Assembly: GCA_025618425.1 (NCBI GenBank)
Contig: CM046845.1
Coordinates: 3,828,541 to 3,892,540 of the forward strand
Reading direction: 5' to 3'
DNA from: Heliocidaris tuberculata
Lineage: Eukaryota; Echinodermata; Echinoidea; Camarodonta; Echinometridae
DNA length: 64,000 nucleotides
Positions 21,243 to 33,400 of this stretch are shown here, piece after piece. The translations under genes were made by a program, and so were the position numbers. A model generated the notes under the pieces. That model did not search any database. It worked only from the letters and a program-made list of their open reading frames with translations, and was not told the origin of the DNA. Every line of letters starts with the position of its first letter. Position 1 is the first letter of the stretch.

Positions 21243-22680
21243 ATGCATTGGATAACATTACTTTTTATTCTAAGGCAATTTCTGACTACAAGACATTTAG
21301 CCAATCTGATTTATCGAAGAATAGTCATTTAGTGCAGTCATTTCAGTCCAAACAAAAAAATATAACAACTGATTTCTGAGAACGATGCCGACGTTAAAAA
21401 TGTGTATAATTATACAACATGTCCTGTCATTGGATAAACTTCCTTCATTCATGATGTCGTGGGGGAGATGCTGGAAAATTAAATTGGAATAATATATATA
21501 TTTGCCATCATCTTTGTTTACTAGAACTCATGAGTAATGATGATAGTCCAAATAAGTCTTACATGATCATTGCTCGAACTATTATCAATTGCCTCTCCCA
21601 AATGAACACCATATAATCTATGATGACATTTAAGCTACAATTAACGATTTGACATCATGATTGATCTTCTTATTAAAGAAATACAAACAGAGAGCCAAGT
21701 ATGTCATGTTACTTCAGACGATGATTAATAGATACTGTAGACTGAAAACTTCATCAAATAATTAAAAGCCCCTCATTGATGGAACGCACATTTATTACTT
21801 ATACCATATTCGAAGGGTGATCAGTCGGGTTTACAAAGTCAATATTAGCAGTTTTAGTGCCTGTTTGTGGAACTTTATTTATTTTTTTTTCAATCTCCAG
21901 TTCCCCGGTTATGATTCGGGATTATACTTTTCATAGCTGAATTCAATAAATTATATTTTTGATTTTTTTTTTTTTTTTTTTTTTTTTGGGGGGGGGGGAA
22001 CGGGGGGGGGGGAAATCTTTCCTCTTTTGTCCATGAAAGTACTATGCTTTTGATAATAAAGATTATTTCAAGTTGTTATAAGGCACCTCGATTGGTTGGC
22101 AGGAAATCAAAGTTATGGCTGGTCCTAAATGACCAATACTGTAGTTCATGGCACTTTTAAAAACCAATACAGTGAACAAGAATAATCAAACATTTATTCC
22201 ACAAAATCAGATACGTGAAGATTTTAAAGCAAAGGCACCGAAGGGATCGATATAATATTACAACTTTGTAACATGAGTAGTCGAAGTGTAATCTAATAAA
22301 ACGTTTTTGCAGAGGCTACCTGGATGTTGTGATTATTGCAGCATGAGTTCATACGAATGATGTTAGCAAAGTTCATATTAATGGTGTTAGAAAGGTAATT
22401 TGACCCAAAAAGAGTTAACTTCAAAATATTTTCCATGAGAAGTAAGAGTCTATAGGTTACTGTAGGTTCGTCATACAGTCAAACTATTTTTTCCTTATTA
22501 AAAAAGAGGAAATATGAATAAAATATAAGGGGAAAATATAATTCAAAACATTTTCCCCCGGAGATAAATATTTTAAGACACAATATATAGTTACGCCGAG
22601 GATTTGGAGCTGCTTATTATGTTGATTATGTTATGAACAAACTTCTCGCTGTTTGGGAAATTATTGCCATGAAGTTTAAT
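21240..22680. other. Intergenic; poly(T)-poly(G) tract
   Basis: Only a composite homopolymer run (poly(T) then two poly(G) blocks, 21963-22012) stands out. No exon or transposon border was recognised. Confidence 0.5.
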
Positions 22681-22682
22681 CA

Positions 22683-23230
22683 CAGTGTATTTGCATCAAC
22701 GTATGAACGCTTGTGTTCACAAATTTATAAACACATAGAGAATTGCAATGTGTACGCATCAACGTGTGAACGCTGAGTAAAAAACACTGTGTTCACAATG
22801 TGGAAAGTGAAATAGCCACACAATTAATTTCAGTGTGAACGCTGCGTGAACACACTGTCTTCACAGTGTGGACATTACTAGCCCCACAATGAAAAAAAGT
22901 GTGTACACTGTAAAAAATATCTGTATTTTTACAGGAAAAAAAATACAGATTAGTTCTGTATTTACCCGTAACAGCTAATCTGATGTTATTTGTACATCAG
23001 TGTCATAGGAAAAAATAACAACTAATCTGTATTTTTACATCAGAAGTTATGGCGACTCTGCTGACACCAGATTTGCTGTAAAATTACAGATATTTTTTTT
23101 ACAGTGTATGCATCAACTCGTGAACTCGGAGTGAACTCTGTCCATAGCGTGGAAATTTATACCTGTAATATGTATAATATTAATCGCATCATCATGTGAA
23201 CGCTATTATTGTGTTTTCACTTTGGGACAC
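22683..23230. repeat. Degenerate tandem repeat with GTGTGAACGCT words
   Basis: GCATCAACGTRTGAACGCT recurs at about 22695, 22756, 23110 and 23187, with TTCACAGTGTGGA and TAGCCNCACAAT blocks between. The units are diverged and irregular (roughly 60-110 bp). The array is interrupted by a TA-flanked MITE at 22906-23106. A further copy of part of the array lies at 24219-24317. Confidence 0.65.
22906..23106. mobile_element. TA-target MITE with proven empty site
   Basis: The element spans CACTGTAAAAAATATCTGTA to AGATATTTTTTTTACAGTG, flanked by TA (22904-22905 and 23107-23108). The paralogous segment at 24219-24317 reads GTGTGTATGCATCAAC straight across the same site with a single TA, so it is an empty site. 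The 201-bp element has no coding capacity. A TA duplication suggests the Tc1/mariner or a related superfamily. Confidence 0.92.
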
Positions 23231-23980
23231 CATTTTTTCGAGTAATTCATTCCTTGAAGATATAATTTCAAACTCTTGAATATTGTTTTATTATTTTTAC
23301 ACCTGCATTTACAGGTAGATCACAGGCTTTCTTATTCATTATAATCAGTCATGCGTTAGGATGTTGGCAGGTGCAAGCTCAGGTCGAACAGTCTACCCAT
23401 GATTCGTCATGCAGTCTATTGATTTTTTTACCATTATGAGTGGAAGTGGAATGGGATAAGCGAAGCTTTTTTAATGTTTGCCATCTTTGAAATATCTCTT
23501 GCACACAGGAAATTGCAAATGAATTTCAACAAACTTAAAAGCATTAAAGGTTTTATTTCAGGAAAAGATAAAAATTGCTCTTAAATAAATATCTATAATG
23601 TAAAGTTCGAGAGACAGGACTGATTATTAATGCGGCGACATAAATTATTTCTGCACGAAAGACAAAGCAATATCGACGCAAAGGAGCAAATATAATTATG
23701 AATTCACAATGGTGATTTCTAAAACTAACAGATGCTTAAATTTTCCTACTCGTTCATTTATTTGAATTTCATCTAATTTCCGTTCTATTCACAATTAGGA
23801 ACATGGCAAAACTTGGTAATCAGAAATGGTTTTACAGTAATAAACTGCATTTTATGAAATACCTTACACTTTATCTCTGACCCGTCATTACAGCTTCAAT
23901 AATCCTACCGAGTAATGATCGTTGATATTGAGATAATTATTCCAACTGAGCTGCAGTGATCATCTTCAAGGTCTGGTTAC

Positions 23981-24155
23981 AATTGTCCGATAACGATGAC
24001 GATAACGAGATTTTCAATTAAAGATACACCCTACAATCTTGTGTGTACGTGCAAGTATGCTCGTCTACATCATGCACATGGTGTTTTTTAATAGTAGAGC
24101 AGGTGTTGGTTGGGCCTTTAATGAAAACCTCGTTATCGTTATCGTTAACAGGCAA
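23981..24155. mobile_element. GATAACGA inverted-repeat MITE
   Basis: The left arm GATAACGATGACGATAACGA is followed by GATTTTCAATTAAAG; the right arm has the inverse, CCTTTAATGAAAACCTCG then TTATCGTTATCGTTAACAGG. The right half is duplicated at 24313-24382. No coding capacity. Confidence 0.75.
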
Positions 24156-24445
24156 ATGTGACCTGGGGCCCGTTGCACAAAACTTGCGTTTGAACGCAAC
24201 TCAGGAAAATCAAACGCAACTAGCCCCACAATGAAAAAAGTGTGTATGCATCAACTTGTGAACTCGGAGTGAACTCTGTCCATAGCGTGGAAATTTATAA
24301 CTGTAATATGTATAATAGTAGAGCAGGTGTTGGTTGGGCCTTTAATAAAAACCTCGTTATCGTTATCGTTAACAGGCAAATGTGACCCTGGGGCCAGTTG
24401 CACAAAACTTGCGTTTGAACGCAACTCAGGAAAATCAAACGCAAC
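24089..24445. repeat. Tandem duplication, about 224-bp offset
   Basis: 24089-24220 is repeated at 24313-24445 with only a few changes (TTTAATGAAA/TTTAATAAAA and GACCTGGGGCCC/GACCCTGGGGCCA). Each copy joins the right half of the GATAACGA MITE to the left half of a GTTGCAC MITE. The intervening 24219-24317 is the segment homologous to 22877-23179 without its insert. Confidence 0.88.
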
Positions 24446-24535
24446 TTTATTTTCAGCCAATCAGAAGTGCGCATTAAGGACTTGCGTTTGATTTTTAGGA
24501 GTTGCGATCAAACGCAAGTTTTGTGCAACGGGCCC
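24391..24535. mobile_element. GGGCCCGTTGCAC MITE (PIF/Harbinger-like)
   Basis: The left end GGGCCAGTTGCACAAAACTT pairs with the right end AAGTTTTGTGCAACGGGCCC. Longer arms include GCGTTTGAACGCAACT and its inverse. The flanking trinucleotides are CTG and CAG, close to but not an exact 3-bp duplication. The related elements at 54611-54758 and 60751-60907 show CTG/CTG and CTA/CTG. Confidence 0.82.
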
Positions 24536-24954
24536 CAGACCTTAATAATTTTAATGTTGAATTTCTATGTTTGAGTGCATACTGCTCAACATTTCCGTTG
24601 AAAGGAAATTGCATGTCAGCATGTCAGTTATCGTCACATATTCGAAAGTCACAATGATAGATACTTGTAAGCTACCGAAATGGCGCACGTATAGTAAAGT
24701 CTATAAACTGGAAAACAAAAATCCACATGCTACGATGAAGGAGAGGAAGTCGAGAATATTATCTTATGAAAGAAGGGATTACACTATGCATTCTACATTC
24801 AGGGCTAGCATGTACTCGCATCACTTTGTCGGCAAAGTTTCGGCACTCACAACATTACACAGAGATGAAAAGGAGTACGGTTTATCGATCTCGCCTTCAA
24901 GATAATGAGCACTCGGGAACAGATTTTTTTCCCTTCACCTCACCCCTCACTTTC

Positions 24955-25150
24955 ACTATCTCTCTTCATCTATCTCTCTCTCTCTCTCTCTTTATCATTT
25001 TCTTCACTTTCTCGCTCTTTTCCTCCTCTCTCATTCCTCTCCTTCTTCTCTCTGTATGTTTGTCTCCCTCTAACCTCTTTTCTTCTCCCTTTCTTCTTCC
25101 TTTTCCCTTTCCTCTTCTTCTTCTTCCTCTTCTTCTCTCTCTTTTCGTCA
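24955..25150. repeat. CT-rich low-complexity tract
   Basis: A (CT)n and TTC/TCC-rich polypyrimidine stretch. Frames on both strands through it are compositional artefacts (Ser/Leu/Phe or Arg/Lys/Glu). Confidence 0.9.
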
Positions 25151-25159
25151 AGTTTTTTG

Positions 25160-26797
25160 AAAATCCGTTCTTCCTTACCATCAGCAATAGTCACTATGAA
25201 GTACAATCTTATCAACTTAACTTATCAAATATTTTTATCTTTCAATATTTTTTCATATGTCCCTTTTTTCAAGAATAAAATATGCAATGAATACATCAAT
25301 ATGCATTTTTCATTGATTGTGTATGTGGTATAAATCCGTAGTGATATTTGGTTTTTATATAATTTACAGGCAATATAAGTTCTTTATTTTGGAATATTTT
25401 GTATGCACGATAAATTCATGGCATACGATTTGCTTTATAATACATGGTTTATTCACAAATAATTGATTAGTCTCCGGCCTTGACCTCCATATTGTTCTGA
25501 CTTTCGATTTTTTTTATCAACTCAATTTAATTAATTGTTATTGTAAGATCTTTTTTTTTCATACTGAGGCATGCCAAGTACCCCAATTATATAAGGTTTT
25601 TATGGAGAAAAAATTCCGTTTAACCCTGTTCACAGATACTAGTTTACTTTGAAGAGATATGTTTGATATACCAATCTAAACGTTGATGGGAGAGCAAGAA
25701 TATATGTGTGGGAATAAAAGTATAGAATTCCTTATGACCCATAGACCTATTCTCACCGCTGTATGAATAGAATTATCAATATTATTGCTGCAAAATCAAT
25801 ACGTATTTGACCCTTGATATCCGTTAATAATCATTTCACTCAGAAATTCAGCGTTGTTTTCTTTTACAAGAGAAAGTGATGAATAGCTAATTTCATGATT
25901 ATGAAAACATTTCGATAGCACCTGTTTAAATTTCGTATAAGCCTTACAAGAAAAATTATATGGGAACATTTAGTATGATAATATTACCCGATGATAAGTT
26001 CCCTTCCTGTGTTTTCTCAAATATATGTAATGAAAAGCTTATTGAAAATGTATCAAAAGTCAATTCTCATTCTCTTCCATCACCATCTCTTAACGGTCCT
26101 CAGCCCATAGCAGTTCAGAGTTTTCTTAAGGTCTCAATTAATCAGCTTTTCCTCCTCAAATTGGCAACAATTATTCTTATTACCCACTCCTACATAGTTT
26201 GAAAAAATAAAAATCTTTATAAAATTTACCAATCTAAATGAAACTTGCAAAATTTAACAGAAAATTACCAATTTCCACACGAAAATACCATATTATATAA
26301 TTTACACTTCGTTGCCAATTTAGAGCCTTTAATGAAAAATTTTCAGTAAATTCTTCTCTTTCTACTCACGTATAATGTGTAATTCGTAGCATTTTGGAAC
26401 AAAAGATACTGCAAAAGTGTCACTAAAAGGAGACACTGTACTGATATGAGTTAATTCCCATCTCTCTATCATTTACAATCACTCTATCTCATTCTATCTC
26501 ATTAAAGATTCAAGGCTTAAGGTTCGCTTTATTTTCATAATTTTGCATTTCACTTATTTTATACATATAGTCAGTTTTGTTTACAAGAAATAATAATGAT
26601 AAGAATAATACAGGGTATTTTCAATAAATATAAGTACATAAAATACATTACATCACTTTGGTTTGCTTGTCGTTACTTGTGAAATAGTAACTAACTAACA
26701 AAATGGTATATGAGTATATGAAGGAGCCTAAAGTGAAAGCAAAGCTTGTTGGTTGTAGGCTCCAAAGAGTATACAATACAAGTCTTACAAAGTTGTT
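25160..26797. other. Intergenic, nothing recognised
   Basis: AT-rich with no detected transposon ends, RNA genes or exon-like frames. Confidence 0.5.
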
Positions 26798-26805
26798 AGA
26801 ATGAA

Positions 26806-27293
26806 CAGGCGCGCCGGAAGCAATTCTGGATTGGGGGGTGGGGGGGGGGGGGCAAACAACCCAGGGGGCTCACTATTTTGGAGGGGGAGGGGGCTCATGT
26901 CAAAAATTTTCGGAGGTGACCAGAGGTGTACGCAGAATTTTTTTTTTTGGGGAGGGACAAGACGCGTAAAAATTTTCGAAGAAACTCGAAAGCGAGATAG
27001 CGAAGCAACAGAGCTGGTTACGAGCACTGGCGTAAATCACACATATAATCTTTAATTTTTCGAGCGAGCGAAGCGAGCGAGCAAAAAATAACCACTTTTC
27101 TAAGTTATATACAATATTTTCATTCCAACTCTTCTTCTTTTTCTTCTTCTTCTTCTTCCTCTCCCTTTTTTTTTTTTTTTTTTTTTTTCGGGGGGGGGGG
27201 GCTTTTTGGGGGGGCGAAAATGCATTTTGCCCCCCCACTTTTTCGTTTTGGGGGCGACTGCCCCCCCTGCCCCCCCCACTTCCGGCGCCTATG
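26806..27293. mobile_element. hAT-type element with 8-bp TSD
   Basis: Ends CAGGCGCGCCGGAAG and CTTCCGGCGCCTATG are inverted copies, and AGAATGAA flanks exactly (26798-26805 and 27294-27301). The 488-bp interior has several poly(G)/poly(C)/poly(T) tracts and a palindromic-looking GAGCGAGCGAAGCGAGCGAG block (about 27062-27081). No transposase. Its long frames are runs of Gly, Pro or Lys from the homopolymers. Confidence 0.9.
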
Positions 27294-27398
27294 AGAATGA
27301 ATAAGAAACGGTAGAAGAACGCGAAAATAAGTACAGGCATCATTAAAATGTGCATCGAATGTGGATCGAAGAATACTTAAATGCAAATCAATTCGTTT

Positions 27399-27440
27399 TC
27401 CCTCTCTCTCTCTCTCTCCCTCTCCCTCTCCCTCCCTCTG
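27399..27440. repeat. (CT)n tract
   Basis: Pure CT followed by CCCTCT units. Confidence 0.9.
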
Positions 27441-27788
27441 CCTCGTTCATCTTTTAACTATAATAACAGTATTTCGTTCCAGCACTTTACCGTTGTCTTC
27501 CGTATATCGTTCAGCTATAAGGACATAATTGCAGTGCCTTCATTGCGAGCATATTTGCTCGTTGAATATTAGTCGTGGTGATATCCAGAGTGTCTGCTGA
27601 TGTGGCTGATCAGTAGGGTATGTGGTTTTTAGAAGGTGACAGGCGGAGGAGTAGATTCCTTTTGTGGCAACTGACTTTGTGGCTAATCTTTCGTTTCTGT
27701 TGACTTGTCATTTGACTATTGCTGAGGCGATACCACAGTCACGCCGCCAGACCGACCCCAAACCGAAAAAATCCTGTCCATTCGGGGT

Positions 27789-27960
27789 AATTTATTCATT
27801 TATTTATTTATTGGAGAATAAAATAGTGAACGGCAGTATGGGCTAACATGGTCAGTTCACAAAGCATTAAAAAAAAAAATTACTTAAGCAATCTATGAGA
27901 ATTATAATACAAATAAAGCCATAAACACAAAGTATTACAAGTGCAATTGTTTGTTCAGTC
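27789..27960 (-). mobile_element. LINE 3'-end fragment
   Basis: Read on the minus strand, a TAAA-unit tail (27789-27815) is preceded by CCATACTGCCGTTCACTAT and other non-coding sequence, the same layout as the 3' end of the LINE at 6286. There is no coding remnant, so this is a short 5'-truncated insertion. Confidence 0.45.
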
Positions 27961-28701
27961 TGTTTTTGGTCCAATGTCGTTCTTATTGATGTGACGGGGT
28001 ATTAAAAAGGTGTAAGGATTGTTACTCATTCATCTAACCGAAGTTCATTGCAAAATAGGAGAAGACAAAGATAGTATACAAGATTACACTTGAACGAATA
28101 TCGGATGTCTGAATTATCAAATTAAAATTTATGAATTCTGTGAAAGGAAATCGAAAGAATTTGAATACAATATATTACCTTGGTAAGTACATGGTTCTGA
28201 TAGGATCACCTGTGAAAAAAAGATACTTATATTCCTCTATTTGCAGTGAGTTGAGGAGACTACGATATAGAAGTAAAAAGTACAATATATTGCACTTTAT
28301 TATAAGTTAACGACGGGTAAGAGGCATTAAAATTAGACTCCGGGGTAAAGTCTTAATATAAGTTATCAAATATACAATATAAGTTAACAAAGGCAATATA
28401 TACAGTATGCCTCTGCGCGCACAGTACTCTTTTCTCATCTGTATTTGTTTTAGCCATCATCTTTATTGTAAAGTGCGCTCATCCTCAGTCAGATCTCTAA
28501 AGAGAAACACGGTTTCTTAGCAAACTATATCTGACTTGGAATGGACACACTTTAACTATTTCAGTCATCATGTATGATACCTTGTCATTTACTTATTTTG
28601 CTAGGAGCTAGGAGCGTCGAAAATCCGAGACAATAAAACATCGATATGATTGGCTATAAATGCATTAACTGTGTGTATACACCTTATTGTGTTTGTCCCT
28701 C

Positions 28702-28740
28702 TGTGTGTGTGTGTGCGTGCGTTTGTGTGTGTGTGTGTTA
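28702..28740. repeat. (GT)n microsatellite
   Basis: Interrupted GT repeat. Confidence 0.85.
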
Positions 28741-28789
28741 AGAGACTAATCTATGAAGACAGTAATATGAAATGGAAAAAAATATTTTG

Positions 28790-30135
28790 ACTATATATTC
28801 CAGTCAATTGGAGGAAGATTTATATTTTTATGTGATTATGATATGAAAGATTTTCATATTCAGGCGCCTCCATTGTACTTGGAATATTTGAATATTTGGC
28901 ATGACTTAAGAGAGAACAGAATTATTACTAGTAACTTAGGAAATCAAATGATTTTTAATAATACTTTAATCCGTTTTGGCCGGAAAACGCTATTTAATAG
29001 GAAACTATTTGAGGCTAATATATATCAAATTAAGCATGTTGTAGATAAAGAAGGCCATTTAAGGCCAGTTAGCTATTTTTTACAAAAAGGTCTTGATGCC
29101 AACGATTTATTCTACATTAGTAGCATTTATTCTGCATTGCCGATGAATTTGAAAGAGAAAAGGAAAAAAGACGAAAAGATAAATGATACGATCGATTACT
29201 CGGAATTAATGTATAAAGTAAGCGATAAAATAATACCATATGAAGGACTGACTTCTAAATTATGTTATAAAATCTTTATAGATAATATAAAGGAAACCTT
29301 TGCGTTTAGACACGCGGAAATAGCACATTTAAATACTACATCTGGAATTGCGACTTCCTTTTTGACCCCGAGATTATGCACTTTAGATGGTAAATTACGT
29401 TAATTTCAGTTTAGATTATTACACAGTATCCTATATTGCAATGATAAACTGTATCAGTTTGGGAATATAGCATCTAACTTATGTTCTTTCTGTGGAAAGG
29501 AAATTGAGGTATACAACCACTTATTTATGAATTGTCAATTTGTTAAAAAATTGTGGCAAGAAATAGGGGAACAAATGAAATTGATGCACTTAGATACTTT
29601 AAAATGGGAGGAGATTTTGGTTGGGTTAGATGGAAAATCAGAATAGCACATGTATATTAACCACTTAATTATACTCATAAAGTATATGATATACAATGCG
29701 ATATCAAAAGGAACCCCCCCCCCCCCCACCAACAAAGAAAGAAATCTATAATGCACTTTTAGAAAGTAAGGATAATGAACATAAAAAGGCAATAGCTCGA
29801 AATAAGTTAAGTCTACATCTAAATAAATGGAATTATTTTGAATGTTGGACGGAAGGAGGACATACACGATAATATCACAAACAGTTTTAAAGAAATTATA
29901 TTCATTATTACAATTGCCCTATATACTTTGAATTTGCACCTATCAGGTTTTAATCTATACCTTGTTCAGTTAAATTGTACTATTGTTTATTTATGGATGG
30001 CACGTTATGGAAATATATAATTTGTATTGTATTTATTGCCATGTTGAATTATATTGTGTAATTAATGCTTAATTTGTAATTATTCGTTTTGAAAAACTGA
30101 ATCAAGGAATAAAAAAATTATGAAAAGAAAAAAAA
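28790..30135 (+). pseudogene. Tx1/L1-type LINE ORF2 C-terminal remnant
   Basis: An open frame from about 28790 reads GGRFIFLCDYDMKDFHIQAP and continues with YLEYLNIWHDLRENRI and NNTLIRFGRKTLFNRK, the pattern of the region C-terminal to the RT in L1/Tx1 elements. It stops at 29403. In another frame FRLLHSILYCNDKLYQFGN leads to CSFCGKEIEVYNHLFMNC (29482-29535), the C-terminal CCHC zinc knuckle (C-x2-C-x8-H-x4-C). Farther on, KKAIARNKLSLHLNKWNYFE (about 29780-29840) is the usual last motif. A poly(C) insertion (29716-29730), a frameshift and stops show it is dead. An A-rich tail ends near 30137. Confidence 0.82.
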
Positions 30136-30137
30136 AA

Positions 30138-30138
<1 letters not shown>

Positions 30139-30184
<46 letters not shown>
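30139..30184. repeat. (TA)n after the LINE tail
   Basis: (TA)n directly follows the A-rich tail of the Tx1-like remnant and may have grown from it. A second array lies at 30353-30398. Confidence 0.9.
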
Positions 30185-30189
<5 letters not shown>

Positions 30190-30349
30190 TGCTCGAAGTC
30201 TTTTGCTTTCCAAATTGGTCCTAAATTTTCTTTAATAATCCATATCATAATAGAGATTTTTTTATGTTAGTACTTTCGGTTGTGTAAGGAAATAACATAT
30301 GCAACAACTTTGGCAACTGTCGTGGAAATAAATACGATTGTGAGAAATG

Positions 30350-30352
<3 letters not shown>

Positions 30353-30398
<46 letters not shown>
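30353..30398. repeat. (TA)n microsatellite
   Basis: Pure alternating AT of about 45 bp followed by GTATGTATATAT. Confidence 0.92.
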
Positions 30399-30399
<1 letters not shown>

Positions 30400-30406
<7 letters not shown>

Positions 30407-33400
30407 ATATATATTCACTGTACATGAACACTCGTCCATAACGAGTATATTTGACCGTGTTGGCTGAAATAGATACTGCTAACCATCTGACGTCGATGTG
30501 GATGGTTTAGCACACACCTGCGGCAGAGTTGGTAATTAGCCGTAGCTTTTAAAAAAACCGTAAATAGAACAGAATCTAAGACACGTTCAATAAGCTATTT
30601 TAACATTTTGGTGTACCTGACTATTGTACTGACAACAACTTCTCTATTCAAGTAAGATAATCACTAACATGCCTAATGGAGTATTTCTTAATCTCGAGTA
30701 CTGATGTAAGAAGGTGTTATTGGTAATGGAGGATGTGCCATGAGCTACATAGGTGAAACAAAATTCTTAAAATAACTGCAAAACAATCAACTGTCATTGA
30801 GCTTGTATTTTTTTCCATTGAATAAACAAGCGGAAATGACTAGAAAACCGTCAGGTTTTTGCGTTACAAATTTCCCTCTAACACATTGAAAAAACATGAT
30901 ACAGCATTTTAGATGCCAAGGAAAGATTTCTCAATTGACTTCTCGATGTCACTTAATTCTGAAATAGTGGCCCATCCAGAATTAATGAACGGCAGGAGGG
31001 TGCGGCGGTTCATTCTTGTATATATAATTTATATACGGAATCGGTAGGCCTAGTGTCAATAGAGTAATTAATATAGATCGATGTTGATCGTATTGTTTCT
31101 AGAATGGTTCATATACTATTCACCAGACAAGTTCTTTGGGTGCATGGAGGCAGTTGCCCCACTCCCGAATATGAAGGGATCCAGTGTTCATCAAAGTATG
31201 TTTCTGGTCCTCCCCTCCCCCAGGATCTTGAAATTGGATCGACGGCCCAGTGTGTGTTTTTTTTTTCTATGACAGGTAAATGATCACCTCTTTAATTGAA
31301 AATTCCATTGAGGACGAACACCCCACTGACGTCTAAAACTTAAACAATCAGTCATCACTCTTTCAAAAGTGACTCGACTGCTTCGATATGAAGGACACAT
31401 GATTAATATTCGATATTCGATGTATGGTTTGCTCGCAGTTACGAAAATCTTTAAAATAGTGGATAGTATACAAAGTAAAGAATACAAAGTATATAAAGTA
31501 AAGAAATGAAAGAAAGGATTAAAGGTCAATGTATGAAAAACAAAGAAAGGGAGGGAAAGAGAGGGAGAGAGGGGGGGGGGGGCGGGGGTTTGTGAGCAGG
31601 ACAGGGGCTAGAATGTTACTAGACTTCGATCTGTAAACATAGCGTACTTTATTTATGACAGGGAATGGCAATGTTAACGACTTGTCACAATACCAAGACA
31701 TGAAGCTAACATATTTACTTAAAATACATTTTAGGCCAAGAGGTTAAGCTCTGCCGGTACGCCGGTGGAATGTACTTTGAGTGTCAGACAGTTAATAAGG
31801 CTCTCTCAGTATTATGTGCCGACTGCGTTGACATTTCAAGTAGGCAAGATAGACCCCCTGGGAAATATATCAAACCCCACTGTTGTTTCCCAAAGCATGT
31901 TTTCGAAAATAGCTTCAAATTGCTATTATTTATGCATGTAACCTTTTCTGGTCCTATCTTCATATATTTTTTTGACTAAATCGATAAAAGGAGATGATTT
32001 ATGGGAAAATTTTCTTTGAAAAATTGAAACGTTGGATCTTTATTTCGACGTATCAGATTGTCAAATCAATAACCGTTTAGAATATATAATACACACTAAA
32101 TCACATCGCTTTGCATGATAAATCGGTAAAGCGACTGAGCATGAGAAAGTTTGTTCAATCTTGAATAAAACATTGTTTATTGCTCTATGTCTGTCTGTCT
32201 CTCTCTCTTTCTCTACCGATGGGGAAAGGAACACTGGCATATTATATCTGAAATACTGATCAATTATGTCGGCATTCTATTTTCGTTGATAGAAAAATGA
32301 AACAGTCGTAGCTGTTTGAATCTTTATTTATTTGTCGTAATTTTCATCAATTTCCTAAATATATGGACTGTATTAGTACGTAAAAAAAGAATGATTTTCT
32401 CTTCTTTCCTTTGCGTCACTTTGTACTTGCTAGACGATTTCCCATTTTCTTTTCTTTCTTTGATGAGCAATTCTTCCCCCCCCCCAAAAAAAAGAATACA
32501 CATAAAAGAGAACAATAAGAGCAAAAGCCGTTGCCTATTACCTGACCGTCTCCACTTACTCTAGCCACTCCTTATAGGTTGACCTATCAGAGCTCGTTAG
32601 TTATTAATCAGTCACCGTTAGATCTCTTAATTAGAAGAGAAAGATCGTTTGAGAGATGAAATCAGTACAGGTAGTCATGCGGAGCACTTCCCATCTGTTT
32701 CATTACATTGGGCTTTGTTACACATAATGTAATAGGTGGGACTGTGTATATATGAAATCGGTGAATTTTGCCGAGCTGATAGGGGAACAAAAATACGTAA
32801 ACATACTCCGTTTAATGAGAATGTTGAGTTCTAGTAAAAACAAACAATGACCATTCTTGTCGATTTACAATATATTTTCAGTGAAAAAAAAAATCCAATG
32901 TTTTAAATTACGTGTTGATTTTAGTTCACACTGCAGGAGTGGTAAATGGACTGTAAAAGGGACACTGCGCACATTCAACCATCATCTAAAACGATTACGC
33001 TGAATTTGTGATGATCTGAAGCTCATGAGATGATAATGAGAAAGACAATGGAGTCTAGGTGACGCAATAATTCTCTAACGATTTCTCGCATTAGGAAGGT
33101 ATTTGGACACTGTATTTGTGTCAGCTACTTTATACATGGATCATCATGTCTTATGTTACTGGACCTTGATTGACAGATGAACAGTGTTCAGGTAAATAAT
33201 CTGTGCAAAGAGAAGAAATTGGGCGGGCAACCTCCCTGAAAAAGTGCTTGGTTTGAAAGGGGAAAGATAGCTTCCAGCCATTCTTGGTTTGATATTCTTG
33301 TCTGTCTGTTCACTCCTGAACGATGTTGTTCGCTCAATGAGACGTATAAATCTTATTTTCTTCCTTCTTATACATTATTATTTTTGAAAAAAGTTTGCAT

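Noticed and set aside
20908..21379. Ile/Tyr-repeat ORFs around 20.9-21.4 kb, 30.2 kb and 35.2 kb
   Set aside because: They are translations of (TA)n microsatellites and have no other coding support.
24766..25333. 170- and 142-codon plus-strand frames and Arg/Lys/Glu-rich minus frames
   Set aside because: They run through a CT-rich low-complexity tract; composition alone explains the length.
26900..27386. 151-codon minus-strand frame with Lys and Pro runs
   Set aside because: It lies within a non-autonomous hAT element and reads poly(A)/poly(G) homopolymers.
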